Source: Termitomyces sp. T153 (Eukaryota > Basidiomycota > Agaricomycetes > Agaricales > Lyophyllaceae). From it: a DNA stretch of 64,000 bases. The stretch lies in NCBI GenBank assembly GCA_018296165.2, contig JACKQL020000021.1, forward strand, positions 620,001 to 684,000. The letters are read 5' to 3'. Within the stretch, counting starts at the first letter, position 1; each line of letters begins with the position of its first letter. The notes beneath the pieces were generated by a model. That model was not told the origin of the DNA. It ran no database searches and saw only the letters and a list, made by a program, of their open reading frames with translations. A program made the position numbers and the translations under genes. This document shows positions 1 to 11,058 of the stretch, in pieces.

Positions 1-88
1 ATAGGAGTAAAAGTGGCCCGTCAGGGCAGATCGTTTTTGAGTTCTGGATCCGGATAAAAAAATGCCCGCTACTGCGTAGAGGGTTTGA
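1..88 (+). repeat. dispersed repeat, copy 1 (cut by window edge)
   Basis: This block closely matches the reverse complement of 28228-28315. Shared blocks include GTAAAAGTGGCCCGTCAGG, CAGATCGTTTT, GAGTTCTGG and CGTAGAGGGTT. It keeps CG dinucleotides, unlike the neighbouring retroelements. The left end lies outside the window, so class and full length are unknown. Confidence 0.8.
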
Positions 89-389
89 CGTGATGGATCG
101 GGCAAGATAGTAGGGGGGGTTGCCCAGGGTGTCACTGTCTCCTCTTTGTATCATTCACACTATCACATTTCATTGTTTCATTGTCTCCGAATCACTTATG
201 TCACTGCGAGCATAGTCAGGAAGACTTCGTCGTCTCACACTGCGCTTGCAGGTACGTACAAAATTCTTTATTCCGACGTCGTCTCACACTGCGTTCGCAG
301 CGCTCGTCATCTAGATCGTATTACATCTCGCATTTTCTTATCTGTAGATCAATAGATCATCTATTGCTTCGATCCCGGAGGACTACGTG
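89..389. other. CG-containing unique sequence with a 24-bp direct repeat
   Basis: No gene is recognised here. CG dinucleotides are frequent, as in the gene island and unlike the retroelements, so this is probably host sequence left of the Gyp1-a junction. A 24-bp direct repeat occurs at 228-251 and 277-300 (core CGTCGTCTCACACTGCG). The short frames at 146-510 have no recognisable protein features. The junction with Gyp1-a lies near 385-400 but is not sharp. Confidence 0.5.
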
Positions 390-391
390 GA

Positions 392-1700
392 ATGCCGATG
401 GCCACATGGGCACTCCCTGCTCCAATGAAACCAGCTTACCTCCCCCCAATGCACTACTACACCTACCTGGTCCCTGCTGCAGCTCCAGTCCCTCTGGAAC
501 AACCAGATAGCTACTCCTCCTCTCAGCTCCAACTCCTCACTCAAGTTCCCCCCTCTTCAAGAAAGCAACAGGTCAAAGCCTATGTCCAGCAACATGGAGG
601 AACCCACTGGAACTCAAAATGAAGCTCTGGCCCTCATCCCCTGCCAGCAGGAAGAACATCCAATATTCTGAGGTCTCTCAACCCTGCTGGAGGCCTCTTC
701 AACCAACCTGCTACCCACACCCTGGCTCTCTCTGCATGCCCTAGGGCAAACTTCATCCCCAGCACCTTCTGCACCTGGGACCAACTTACTGTACCCAAAC
801 TGCATGCCCTGAGACCCCCCAACAATGACCTCACCTCCAACCACACCCTCTCCTACATTGATGAGCCAGAGAACCCCAGTGGAGGAACTGCCCCCAGGAA
901 CAGAACTCCAGGGTTCCTTGAGGACAGACCTCCTCATTTTGACCTCTGCACCCCCTGTGGTGATATCCCTCCAAATGCACCCCTGCCCTGCCAGAATGCC
1001 CCAGCTCCTCTGCATCAACCCACAGGCCATGGACTGCCTAGACTCCCTTTCCTTGCTAATCCCCCTCAACCCCCACCAATCCCCTTACCTAACTGACCCA
1101 CTGACAGCTTTGGACCACTGACCCCTGGGTGACCCCTCCCTTTTTGCTGGGCCCTGGGACCTCCCCCAGGCTGCACTGGTCCACCCTCAGGCAGTGGACC
1201 CCCCAATGGCAGACCTCCAAGTGGATGAAGCCTGGCCATGGATAACTTCCCCCCTCAGCATGGAGGCAGGAACAACAAATGTTATTACTATTACAATGCC
1301 AGACTTCCACATCAAAACCAGAATACCCAAGACAACACCCACAATGCATTGGCCCAAGAAGGAAAGCTCAACATTCAGAAGCTGGAGTCCTTCACTGGCT
1401 GCAACCCCCAGAAATGGAGAATCTTCCTGACCCAATCTCTTACTATGTCAATGCTCCAGCCTCTGCCAAAGAACAGGAGGCCTTATGCAGACACAAAATT
1501 TGGAACAGGCCCTGGATCAACATACTGGAGGAAACTCAGGAGAAGCAACCAAAAGGGGGCACATGTATCTTATGTCATGAGCAGGAACACTTCATTGGTA
1601 ATTGCCCTAAACACCAGGTGATGAGATGTGCAATATGTACTATTGATGGCAAAGACTGCAATTACCAGTCTATGGAAAAGAAGTCAGCAGTTTAGGTCTG
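392..1700 (+). pseudogene. gag: Gyp1-a gag, degenerate
   Basis: Gag is the capsid/nucleocapsid precursor of the element. The best landmark is a nucleocapsid zinc knuckle at 1564-1605, CILCHEQEHFIGNC, fitting C-x2-C-x4-H-x4-C. Frames before it (392-622 and 1194-1695) are rich in Pro, Gln, Tyr and Asn, and stops and frame switches separate them. The stretch 1240-1440 is matched by 44450-44640 in Gyp1-c, confirming shared ancestry. The start codon is uncertain because the 5' part is fragmented. Confidence 0.8.
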
Positions 1701-1859
1701 GAAGACAGACTAAATTGTGGATCAGACACCAACATCTTCTCTGCCCCAGTCACATTCCTCCATGCAATGATTCTCTCTGCAGACACCCTCCCAGCACACC
1801 TTCCCTTGCACTCCTTGCACACCCTTCTCCTCCATACCACCCTCCCTTTCTCTGCCAGC

Positions 1860-2680
1860 TCCATCCCTACTCTGGTCAACAGTAGTGCCACTAACAACTT
1901 CATTGACAAATCCCTGACAGTGCTTGCTCTACAACACTTCTAGCACCTCCCCACCCCCATCCTCCTCAAGCTCTTTGATGGCAATCCTATCTCTGCCAGA
2001 GACATCACCCACTGTGTGAAAACAGCTATGACCTTCACCAATGGACAATGACAGGACCTCTGGCTGCTAGTTACCAAGCTACACACCTCCACCCCCATTG
2101 TTTCTTGGTTTTCAATGGCTCCACACAACTAATTCCTGCATTGACTGCCCAGCCTCACCCTCTGCCTCAACTGGGATAGCCTGACCAACTTAGGACCAGT
2201 CCCATTCAACATCTCACTCCTCCCTAAGGCCTAAGGGCCCAGAAGATACTACTGATGTCCCCTGGACCCCCCCCCTCAGCTCTGTTCAAAGTTCATGTGA
2301 TCATGCATCATCAATGTCTGACTCAACAACTCCCCAACAGTCTTCCCCACCCTCATTGACAGCAGAGCCTCCAGTATCTTTGGCAGCAAGCAGCTTGACC
2401 TTCTGCATAATGCCCTCAACAAGCCCTTTGAACTCTGACTCTTTGATGGAAGCCCCACCTCAACTGGAATCACCTAATATCATGACAATGCTATCATACT
2501 TGACAACAACTTAAGATTCCAGGTCCAGCCTTCTTGTCACCCAGCTTCCAGAGTCAACTCCAATTGTGCTTGGACTCCCCTGATTGTAGGACATCAACCC
2601 CAACATCAACTGGAAAAACCTCACCATGCAACTCCCAGGCCCCAAAGTAGGCCTAGCAGCAACCATCCCCCTCCACCTCC
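1860..2680 (+). pseudogene. Gyp1-a tandem aspartic-protease-like domains (PR1 and PR2)
   Basis: Two retropepsin-like units lie one behind the other. PR1 (about 1860-2200) has an active-site-like segment at 1869-1892, PTLVNSSATNNF, in which the catalytic Asp codon at 1878 reads AAC, and ends in a conserved Trp-Leu...Asn-Pro-x-Ile-Asp-Trp-like tail. PR2 (about 2300-2680) has PTLIDSRAS with the Asp codon at 2358-2360 intact, then its own INPNINW tail. One protease domain is normal for this element class. The PR1 tail and PR2 both recur in Gyp1-b (37345-37900), so the doubling is not private to this copy. Gyp1-c has only PR2. Confidence 0.75.
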
Positions 2681-2999
2681 AGTCCCCCTTGAACACACTC
2701 CAAAGGCTTCCCCCTAACATCCCCCAGAATCAATGCAAAGGCCCAAGGTACCCCAACCAAGGACCCCAAACAACTCTGGACCCTGCTGCCATGACTCTGA
2801 CACCTAACCCCATCAATCTGGAAGCCCTCAACATCAAAATCATTGGTGCCATCCCTCTTGCATGCATCCTACAAGATGGAATCCCCACCTACCAGCTCCA
2901 AATCACTCCAGCCTCATCATAAGAACACCTATGTGCAGGGACAACTCTGCCAGAGCCAAAAAAAGAGGAACAAATCTTACATGTAGTTCCCCTGGAGTA

Positions 3000-4156
3000 C
3001 CATGAGTTTGCTGATGTATTCTCTGAAGGAAGTGCCAAGAAACTCCCTCTACATCAACCCTACAATGACAAAATCAATCTTGAAGAAGGCACCTCCCCCC
3101 CTTTCAACAAGATCTATAATATGTCAGAAATCAAACTCCAGGCCCTTAAAGATTACCTCAATGACATGCTGGGCAAAGGCTTTAGCTGCCCCTCCATTTC
3201 TGCCACTGGAGCTCCAGTCTTGTTCACTAAGAAGAAGGACAGTTCCCTCAGACTCTGTGTTGACTACTGGAGACTCAACAGAGTCACCAAAAGGAACTGG
3301 TATCCTCTCCCCTAGTTGGTGATCTTGTTGACCATCTCCACAATGCCAAGATCTACACTGAAATAGACCTCTGCTCTGGCTACAACAGTGTCCAAATTGC
3401 TCCAGGGCATGAATGGAAGACTGCCTTCCACACCTGCTATGGCTTCTTTGAGTATCTAGTGATGCCTTTCAGAATGACCAACTCCCCTGCCACCTTCCAG
3501 TACTTCATGAACAACATCTTCCATGACATGAACAACATCTTGTTATTGTGTACCTGGACAACATCCTGATCTACTTGAAATCCCTGGAGGAACACCCAGA
3601 AAATGTCCACCACATCCTAGAATGACTCCAGGAGTACCATCTCCACACACAACCCAAAAAATGCTCCTTCCACACCATGGAGGTCAAATACCTCAGAGGT
3701 ATCATCACTCTGGATAGAGTACACATGGATCTGGCCAAAGTCAAGGCCATCCTCAACTGTCCCTCACCCCAGAGCATAGAAGGGGTACAGTCCTTCCTGG
3801 GATTTATTAACTTCTATTGTCAGTTCATCAACAACTACTCTGGGATCACCAAACCCCTCAACCAACTCACCTGGAAGGACACTCCCTGGGACTGGGACAG
3901 CAAGGGCCTAAGTGTCTTCACCCTCCTCAAAAAGGCCTTCATCTCCACCCCAATACTCTGCCACTTCAACCCCAACCTTCCAATAGTACTCAAATGCAAT
4001 GCCTCTAACTACACCATTGCCAGAATACTCTCCCAGATGGACTCTGATGGAAAGGACCTTTGCCCTGTTGCCTTCTACATCTGCTCAATGATCCCCATGG
4101 AACTCAACTATGATATCTATGACAAGGAACTCCTTGCCATTGTCAAAGCCTTCTGA
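3000..4156 (+). pseudogene. pol: Gyp1-a reverse transcriptase and RNase H, degenerate
   Basis: RT copies element RNA into DNA and RNase H removes the RNA strand. Visible RT blocks are KLPLHQPYN at the start, [29 protein letters not shown], and the active-site box YLDN at 3551-3562, where the family norm is YLDD. A stop at 3314, a frame change near 3540 and a stop near 3624 break the frame. The open part at 3677-4156 carries the RT thumb (SFLGFINFYCQFI) and the RNase H start, with KCNASNYTIARILSQ and YDKELLAIVKAF. The Asp of the first RNase H motif is changed to Asn, consistent with CG to CA decay. Confidence 0.88.
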
Positions 4157-4309
4157 CAATGAGGAGCCTACCTCAAGGTACTTCACCACCACCGAGCAAC
4201 TCAGCCACTGACAAGCTTGCTGGTCTGAAACCCTCTCTGAATATGACTTCAACATCCACTACTGCCCCAGTTGACTTGGCACAAAACCCACCACCCTCAC
4301 CCAGAGGCC

Positions 4310-5830
4310 TGACATGTATCCAAAGAAGTCATTTGAAACTGAGCCAAATGTGTTCAACTACCAAGTGGTAATCACCCCTGAATGCCTTCATGCCATGCTG
4401 ATTATGAATGAAGAAGGAATCCTCCACAAAATATCAAATGCACCTCTGGATACTTTCTTTACTCAGTATGACTCCTGGAACAACTCCACCAACAAATCTG
4501 CTACTGAACAACTCTTTGCAATGTCCAGACAATTGACTTCTTCTCCAGGAAGGAAGAATCTATGCTCCAGACCACAAATCTACCTGCCTCAAAATGCTCT
4601 GGAAGCCCCACAACCATATACTCCAGGGACACCTAGGAATCTGTAAGACTCTCCAACTTGTCTCCTGGACTTACTTTTGGCCAGAAATGAAGAAGGACAT
4701 CACCTGGTATGTGCAGGCCTGCAAACCATGCCTCTGGGCCAAAGTACCCTGCCACCACCCCTATGGCCCATTGAAACCCCTCATTGGTTGCTGCCCCTGA
4801 TCCTCAATTTTGATGGACCATGTTGTTGGCCCTTCAAGTCCAAAGACTTCAACACAATTCCATACTCATTTGTTGACTTATTAAGCAAGCCTTCTTCATC
4901 CTCTGCTGCACCACCAACAATGCCCTGGAGTTTGCCAACCTATTCCTCAAGCACATCTTTTCCAAGCATGGACTCCCAGACAACATCATCTCTGACTGCA
5001 GCCCTCTATTTGTCTCCTAGTTCTGGCAGTTATTATGCAAAGCACTAGAAATCAAAACCAACATCTTGACCACCTACCATCCAACAACTGATTGACAAAC
5101 CAAATAAGTACACCAGGCCTTGGAACAGTATCTCTGCCTCTATGTTAACTATTTGCAGAATGACTGGCATGCAGGACTTCCCCTTGCTGAGTTTACCTAC
5201 AACAACACCCCCCACTCCACCACTGGAGTTTCTCCCCTTTATGCCAACAAAGGTTACAACCCCCAACTCATGCTGTCCCTCAAAGATATTCCCTCCTATG
5301 TCACCCAGAAGGTTGCCAAAGATCTTCAGTTCCTTCACCAGTTTCTCTGGGACAAAATCAACACCACCAATGAAGCTTATTCAAAGCATGCCAATACCCA
5401 ACATGAACCCACCTCCAATTGGACCTCCAGCACCCTTGTCTGGCTCAACCAGCACAACCTCAAGACTCAGAGACCCTCTGTGAAGCTCAACTACAAACAA
5501 TTTGGCCCCTTCAACATCCTTTAAAAGGTCTCAACTCATGCCTACAAGCTTGACCTGCCTCTATCCAGTCTTCCATGTGCAACTCCTTGAGAAATATATC
5601 TGAACCCCTTCTCCAGACAGCATCCCAGCCAACTACTGCCCTTCAAAGTCAAGGACAAGTACCACTATGAGGTTAATGATATCCTTGATTCCCACCTCAT
5701 CCATGGTCAGTCCCACTACTTGGTCCATTGGAAGGGCTATGGACCCAAGAACAACACTTGGGAGCCCTGAAAAAACCTCTTTAACACCCCTGCTGAGCTC
5801 CAGGACTTCCATCAATGTCACCCCACCAAG
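4310..5830 (+). pseudogene. pol: Gyp1-a integrase and chromodomain, degenerate
   Basis: Integrase inserts the cDNA, and a C-terminal chromodomain usually steers insertion to marked chromatin. The zinc-binding part is in 4594-4800 (His-x-His region, then CKPC). The central core is fragmented. The distal core and C-terminal part lie in 5120-5524 (EQYLCLYVNYLQNDWH, EFTYNNTPHSTTGVSP). The chromodomain is in one frame at 5642-5767 (YHYEVNDILDSHL, then YLVHWKGYGPKNNTWEP) and is cut by TGA at 5768. Several frame changes make the unit inactive. Confidence 0.88.
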
Positions 5831-6429
5831 CCCCAGGACCCCTGAGACTAGTTGACACAGATGGCATTAGTGGGCATAACTCCTGCCTCTGAATTTATTA
5901 GGGATTCAACTCCTGAACTCCTGCAAGGAACCCCCTGCATATTTTATTTCTCATCTCCTCACTTAATCTGAAATTTAAATTGTTTTACATCAGTTAAACC
6001 AGGATCCAGGAATCAATATGTAAAAACTATGGAATATACAATCCTACAAAGTGGAACTGTGATAGGTACAAGATGGGAAAGAAAAACAAAGTCTGGGCTC
6101 TCCATCACTCTCCCTCCTCCTCCACAATCACCCTTGCTATCCTCCCAATCAAATCCACCTCCATCAGGCTACTACCATGGCCAGAACCTCTGAATGATCA
6201 GGAAGGGGCTCCCCCACATCCATGGCCACCTCCCACCACACTCTAGGATTTTCTGTGTTCTGCTGCTAGTGTCCTGCAAATAGCCACACTATTTGCCCTA
6301 CCCCTTGCCCCAGCTCCAGCAAAAGATCCCTGGAGATCTGCAATAGTCTGTCTTGAATAGATGCTAGTGCAGCCAACATTCCATTGAGGAGGATTTGGTG
6401 CTCTTGGACCTAGTCTGCCAGGTTACATC

Positions 6430-7379
6430 AGTATGGCTGAAATAAGAGAAACAAAGACTTATTGCATGATTCCCCTCTGCCCTGAGGCTGCCTTATGGGC
6501 AAGCCACTCCTCTCACCTCCTTCCAGCTTCCACCATGGCTCAGGGCACCCCCACATCGAGCATTCTGCACTGCCCATCTGCTTCCTGTTCTGCCCACATC
6601 TCCATCTGCTCCAACTGTTCCTGCAGCCCCTGAACCTCAAATGACTGCTTGGTGGCTGTCTGCATAGCAACCTCCTAATCCCACAATGCTATGTCTCTGT
6701 CCCTCAATGCTGGATTCCAATCCCTCTGCATTGCATCCCAATCCTCTTCAACCTTCCAGAGCTCCTCCTTGCAGTTCACCAGCAACCTCACCAGCCCTTC
6801 CACCTGGCAATGCAGAGGGGTGTCAGTCATTGAAGAGGAGGCCATGGAAGCCCCCCAAGACTGCCTCACTAGAGCTCCTAACCCGGGGGAGTACATATGC
6901 AGCCCAGGAGGGTCCTCTATTGACTCCTCACTCCAGAGCCTCTTGCTGGGCCCTGCCTCTAGCAATGGGGAGGCCCTCTGCTTGCTCTTGTTGTGTGGTG
7001 CCAGGGGCCCCCTCTCTCTGCCCACCCCATGCAGGTCCAACCTTCCCTGCTGGTTGCCTCACACTCCCCCCACCCTCTAGCCTGGGCTCCTGACCTGATG
7101 CTCCAGCTCTCCACCCCTTGCCCAATTGCATCATCACCCAGTCCTGGTCCCAAGCTTCCTCCATGGCAATACAGGCTGTGCACCAGCTCAATGAGATGGA
7201 GCACTTCTTGTGCCTTGTGTGAAAGGGGAGACACACTGACATGTCCCAGTGGGAACCTTGCACCAGCACCTCAAACTCACACTGCTCTCTGCATTAAGCA
7301 CAGAGGGCACACTAAATGAATAATCAGTTGGAACACAGGGAGGAAGATCCACTGACTTACCAGAGCCTCTGCTTAGCAC
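6430..7379 (-). pseudogene. antisense zinc-cluster-like ORF in the 3' region of Gyp1-a
   Basis: Between the chromodomain and the 3' LTR a coding-like region runs on the opposite strand. Its first part contains a cysteine/basic cluster near 7180-7230 (VCLPFHTRHKKC, then CTACIAMEEAWD). The copy in Gyp1-b keeps more cysteines and fits C-x2-C-x6-C-x6-C-x2-C-x6, the spacing of a fungal Zn2Cys6 DNA-binding domain, with the last Cys lost in both. After it come Gly/Gln/Arg-rich stretches and a segment likely to form a coiled coil (LLVNCKEELWKVEEDWDAMQ). No start codon or intron could be fixed. The function is not known to me; the DNA-binding idea rests only on Cys spacing. Confidence 0.55.
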
Positions 7380-7994
7380 TACTCAAGGGTTGGGGGACCT
7401 GTACTTGCTCCACCACCTCTGCAAACCTCTCTAGGGTCACACCTGCATGACTTATAGGGCCTCTGGGATGACTTCCACCACCTCCAGCCCAAAGCTCAGC
7501 CTTGAGGAGTGCACTGGCAGTGCTGAGGTTGGAGCCCTGCCTGAAAGGAGCCCTCAGACAGACCCACCACCACTGCAGACAACTCTGCCAAGCTTGATCA
7601 GCACCACCCTGAGCACTAGAACCCCATACTTACAACAACAATATATAGAGTTGATGCCAGTCAAACTCTGCCTGGCAACTCCTGTATGCTGTCCATATGT
7701 TGACATGGTTTTTGTTGGAAGGTGGGAGTGGTCAGGGATGATGATGATGCTAATGATGCTACTGACCATGCTGAAGAAGACATGGGAAAGGAGTTAGGAA
7801 AGCACCAGAGTATGCCTTGACTCCTTTTAATTGATTAGAAAGAGCTTCCTGATAGATGGTGGTCACACTTTGACTTTGTTCCCCACATCACCACCACTCA
7901 CTGCAGATTGATCAATATTGCTCTGACTTTGATTCCCACACCCTTCAACCCCCAAATCCTACTATGGAATATGGATATATGAATGGCTGAACCA

Positions 7995-9042
7995 TGTCAC
8001 TTGCCCAAGCAACCTCCACTTTCCTGAAGTCCCCACTAACACCTCCTTGACTTACCCCTACCTCTGCCCAACCCTAGTGCCCACTCTGGCAATCTCCAAC
8101 GCTTCCCTGGCAAACCCTGGCACCTCCCCAGCAGGGCCCAACATGTTCCCTACAGGCCTTGTCAAACTCTTGACCCCTCCTGAGCTCCCAGGTACCCCAA
8201 CAGCCCTCTTGACCATGGCATACATCACCAACTTGTCCCAACAATCTGCCCAACCAGTTGAAAACATTCTGACAACCATGGATCAGCCTGCAATTCCATC
8301 AGTTCTCATCAGTATAACACCACAGCCTGCTAACTGATCAAAACTGACACCTGTTGACCCTGCACAGCTCCAATGAGCCCCACTGCCAAACCTGCAGTTC
8401 CCAAAGGAGGTCCAGTAGTTAGTATATAGGTCATAGAGTAATATCTGCTATGGTAGTCTTGATATTACTGACCTGCTTACATCTGTGTTTGTTATGTTTT
8501 CTGGTTTTGTCTCTGTCTCTGTCTTTTGTCCCCAGTTTTGCATCATTCTCAATCAATTTTGTTCTCATCTCAGTCTTGTCTCAACTCCATCTTGTCCCAT
8601 CTGCTTCAGTTTCCTTTTACATTGCCTGATTTCCTTTTGACTCGAACTCCATTCTTATTGTTCATATTGTTACAACTTGTACATTCATAACTAACTCTGG
8701 ACCTCATCCTATGCTTGGCCCTGGGACCATCAACACTATTTGATCTCCCATCCAGCTCCAGTCCTGCTCCCATTACTTGCATGACCCTTGCTTACCCCAC
8801 ACTCACAATATCTGCCCTGGACTTGTGCCTGGACATCCCCCAAGCCCAACCCTTATTTGTACCTTGTCTTAGACTTCCCTGGACTTCCCTGGACTTGTTC
8901 AGACTGCTCCCCTTAGCTTACCCCTCACAAGTATCTCTAGTCTGGACCTTGGAGTGCTAGGTTATAAGTGCAGGATGTTGCATCTGCCAAGTAAGGATTC
9001 ACCCAGTTAAGCTGAGCCTCCATAGGTCAGCAGAACCTGACA
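7995..9042 (+). repeat. Gyp1 LTR-A (3' LTR of Gyp1-a)
   Basis: The LTR runs from TGTCACTTGC to ACCTGACA, with 5-bp inverted ends TGTCA/TGACA. It has a TATA box (TATATAGG) at 8423-8430 and the conserved 11-mer AGTCTTGATAT at 8455-8465, exactly 32 bp from TATA start to 11-mer start. The same arrangement is in the Gyp1 LTRs at 14581, 21986, 43390 and 53942. Length is about 1.05 kb. Confidence 0.9.
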
Positions 9043-9078
9043 GAACCTGATGATTGCTATGCAAATAGAAACAATAAA

Positions 9079-9198
9079 TCTTTGGAACAGATAAATACTG
9101 TGGTTGTTCCACCACTTTAATTGGGCCTGGGAGTATGGGAACTGAATGTATTAGACCTTTGGAACAGATCAATACTGTGGCTGTGCCACCACTTGGTA
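9079..9198. repeat. two-copy direct repeat next to LTR-A
   Basis: A block of about 40 bp starting TCTTTGGAACAGAT occurs near 9079-9118 and again near 9157-9198, about 78 bp apart. The rest of 9043-9290 has no gene I recognise. It may belong to the 5' part of the Helitron relic that follows. Confidence 0.55.
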
Positions 9199-9289
9199 TT
9201 AATCCATCTATGTGATCTGGGGGTTTGAGACCTATAGCCACTTGAAACCCATCTGCCTGAAAGATGGGATGCTCCTTTACAGAATCCCT

Positions 9290-10830
9290 TACCTAGACAG
9301 GTGCCACCTCTGCCTGTTTTTATACATGGGAGAGCTGGACATGCTCCTGTATGTCCTATGCCCATAATGATGATGCCACCTCCTGTTCCTGAGACAATAG
9401 CTCTATTGCAGGAGCAACAAAGGCTGAGGCTGAGGTGACAAGAGCAAGCATTAGCAATTTTACAAGAGCAAGAAAGGCTACAACAAGCTTTGGTTATTCT
9501 GAGGCAGGAGAGGCAGGAGAGAGGGGGGGGGAAGAAGAGTAATTTATACCAGAGGTGTGTTCACAACAGATTTAAAAGGCTACTTTAACTAATGAAGTTT
9601 AACAGCATATTGATCTGAATCCTGAACATAGGCCTTTGGATGCAGCTATGGCTCAAAGAATCTTCCAAGACTGGGAACAGCAACATGAAGCTGATCTGGA
9701 AGAGGACTTTGATGACCTAGGTCCTCAGCATGACATATCTTCTAATGATTACTTGGAATATATTGATCCTGCTCAAGATCAACCAGCAGAACAATTGGAA
9801 TCTCCCCTTGATGATCCATTTTGTCCTCAACAGAGACCTGCAGAAGTCTTGGACCCTGCCCTACCCAATCATCCACCACAACCAGAAAATCCTGCTGAAA
9901 TATACCAGCAGAAGAACCAGAGCTTTCTATTCCACCACAGCTTGGCCCTGTTCAACCTATTCCAAGAGGAAGGCAAGCTTATTTGATGGGCACCACATTA
10001 TCTTGGTCTTATGACTGTCATATGTCCACACTGCCAAGCTCTTCACTTTGATGCTGAAAACTTCACCAAGTCTACCAGAAACAATCCAAAATTTAGCATG
10101 TGCTGCTTACAAGGCCAAGTGGATCTTCCCAGGCTTTGAGATGCTCAAGCAGATTTACTGAACATACTTCATGACCACCATCTCTCTCTGACACTTTTAA
10201 AACATCCATCCATCAATACAATGCAGCCCTTGCATTCACATCTCTGGGAATTAAAATTGACCATGCCATTACCAATTCTCCTGGACCATACAGCTTCAGG
10301 ATTGATGGAGAACTCCATCATCTGACAGGTGCCTTACTTCCTATTGAAGACAATCATCCTGTGTATGCACAGCTCTACTTTTATGAACACAACTAGCAAT
10401 TAGCTTCTCATCAACAGAGCAATCCCAGGCTTGATCCTTAATTAATCTTTGCAGAATATGCTTGCTAGAGTCAATCCCTTCATTGCCTTATACAAGCAGG
10501 CCAGGCAGATTAAGGCAGAAGTTCTACAAGGCCAACCACAAAGGCTTTCTGTCAAGCTTACAGCTGATTTTGGAGACCCACAACACCATAATGACTCCAA
10601 TGAACAGGAGAGGGTTGCAGCTATAATTCCTGGAGATGGCTCAGAAGAGCAATCAGATCACCATGATATAACTTTGCACTTGAATGGAGGTCAATTGAAG
10701 CAGATTGTAAGGATGCTACACACCCTCACAACTGATGAAGGAGATGGAAACAACAAGTGCATGCCACAGATCAGAGATCATGTGACAAAGCCTACAAACA
10801 TTCTGGAACTCACCTTTGTTGCTTTTTGAT
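9290..10830 (+). pseudogene. Helitron Rep/helicase N-terminal relic
   Basis: Helitrons are rolling-circle transposons encoding a Rep-helicase protein. Visible in order are a Gln-rich coiled-coil start near 9390-9520, the acidic open frame 9636-9986, then pieces matching the conserved Helitron N-terminal (helitron_like_N) pattern. These are a CPHCQALHF zinc motif near 10025, YNAALAFTSLGIKID near 10215-10260, GPYSFRIDGELHHLTGALLP near 10280-10345, and VYAQLYFYE near 10363. A Pro-Phe-Ile-Ala-Leu-Tyr-Lys-Gln-Ala segment is at 10478-10505. The catalytic Rep HUH motif and the helicase are absent, so the copy is truncated after about 10750 and has several stops. Confidence 0.8.
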
Positions 10831-11058
10831 TAACTTACAAGCAACAAAGGTGAGCATCCTCTGTAGATATGCATGTGTACTGGATTAACTTATGAGCAAC
10901 AAAGTCTCAGTTGTCCTGTCTGTTGGTCCTTAGTGAGGCTACTGAACAACAGCCTTTCACTTGTTTCTTGACATAAACAATGGTCATAGAATTTCACCCT
11001 GCCCCAATGCAACTTATCTTCAATGCCCACACCTTCATCACCCAGCAGGAGGTGCAAA
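10831..11058. other. short noncoding stretch before the small LTR element
   Basis: No gene is recognised. A 17-bp phrase of the type TTAACTTAYRAGCAACAAAG occurs at about 10829-10850 and 10883-10902. The last five bases, 11054-11058 GCAAA, are the target duplication of the element that follows. Confidence 0.4.

Larger units (their letters stand above)
390..9042 (+). mobile_element. Gyp1-a: decayed Ty3/gypsy chromovirus with 3' LTR, 5' LTR missing
   Basis: Order along the plus strand is gag with zinc knuckle, two protease-like domains, reverse transcriptase (RT), RNase H, integrase (INT) and chromodomain. A 3' region of about 2.2 kb follows with an antisense ORF, then LTR-A (7995-9042). The order PR-RT-RH-INT-chromodomain is that of the Tf2-like chromovirus clade of Ty3/gypsy. 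Every domain is broken by stops or frame changes. No 5' LTR is seen before the gag frame, so no target duplication can be tested. It is the most complete Gyp1 copy in the window. Confidence 0.93.

Noticed and set aside
7447..8337. plus-strand frames between the antisense ORF and LTR-A
   Set aside because: They cross the LTR start, have no motifs, and the matching part of Gyp1-b is not open in the same frame.
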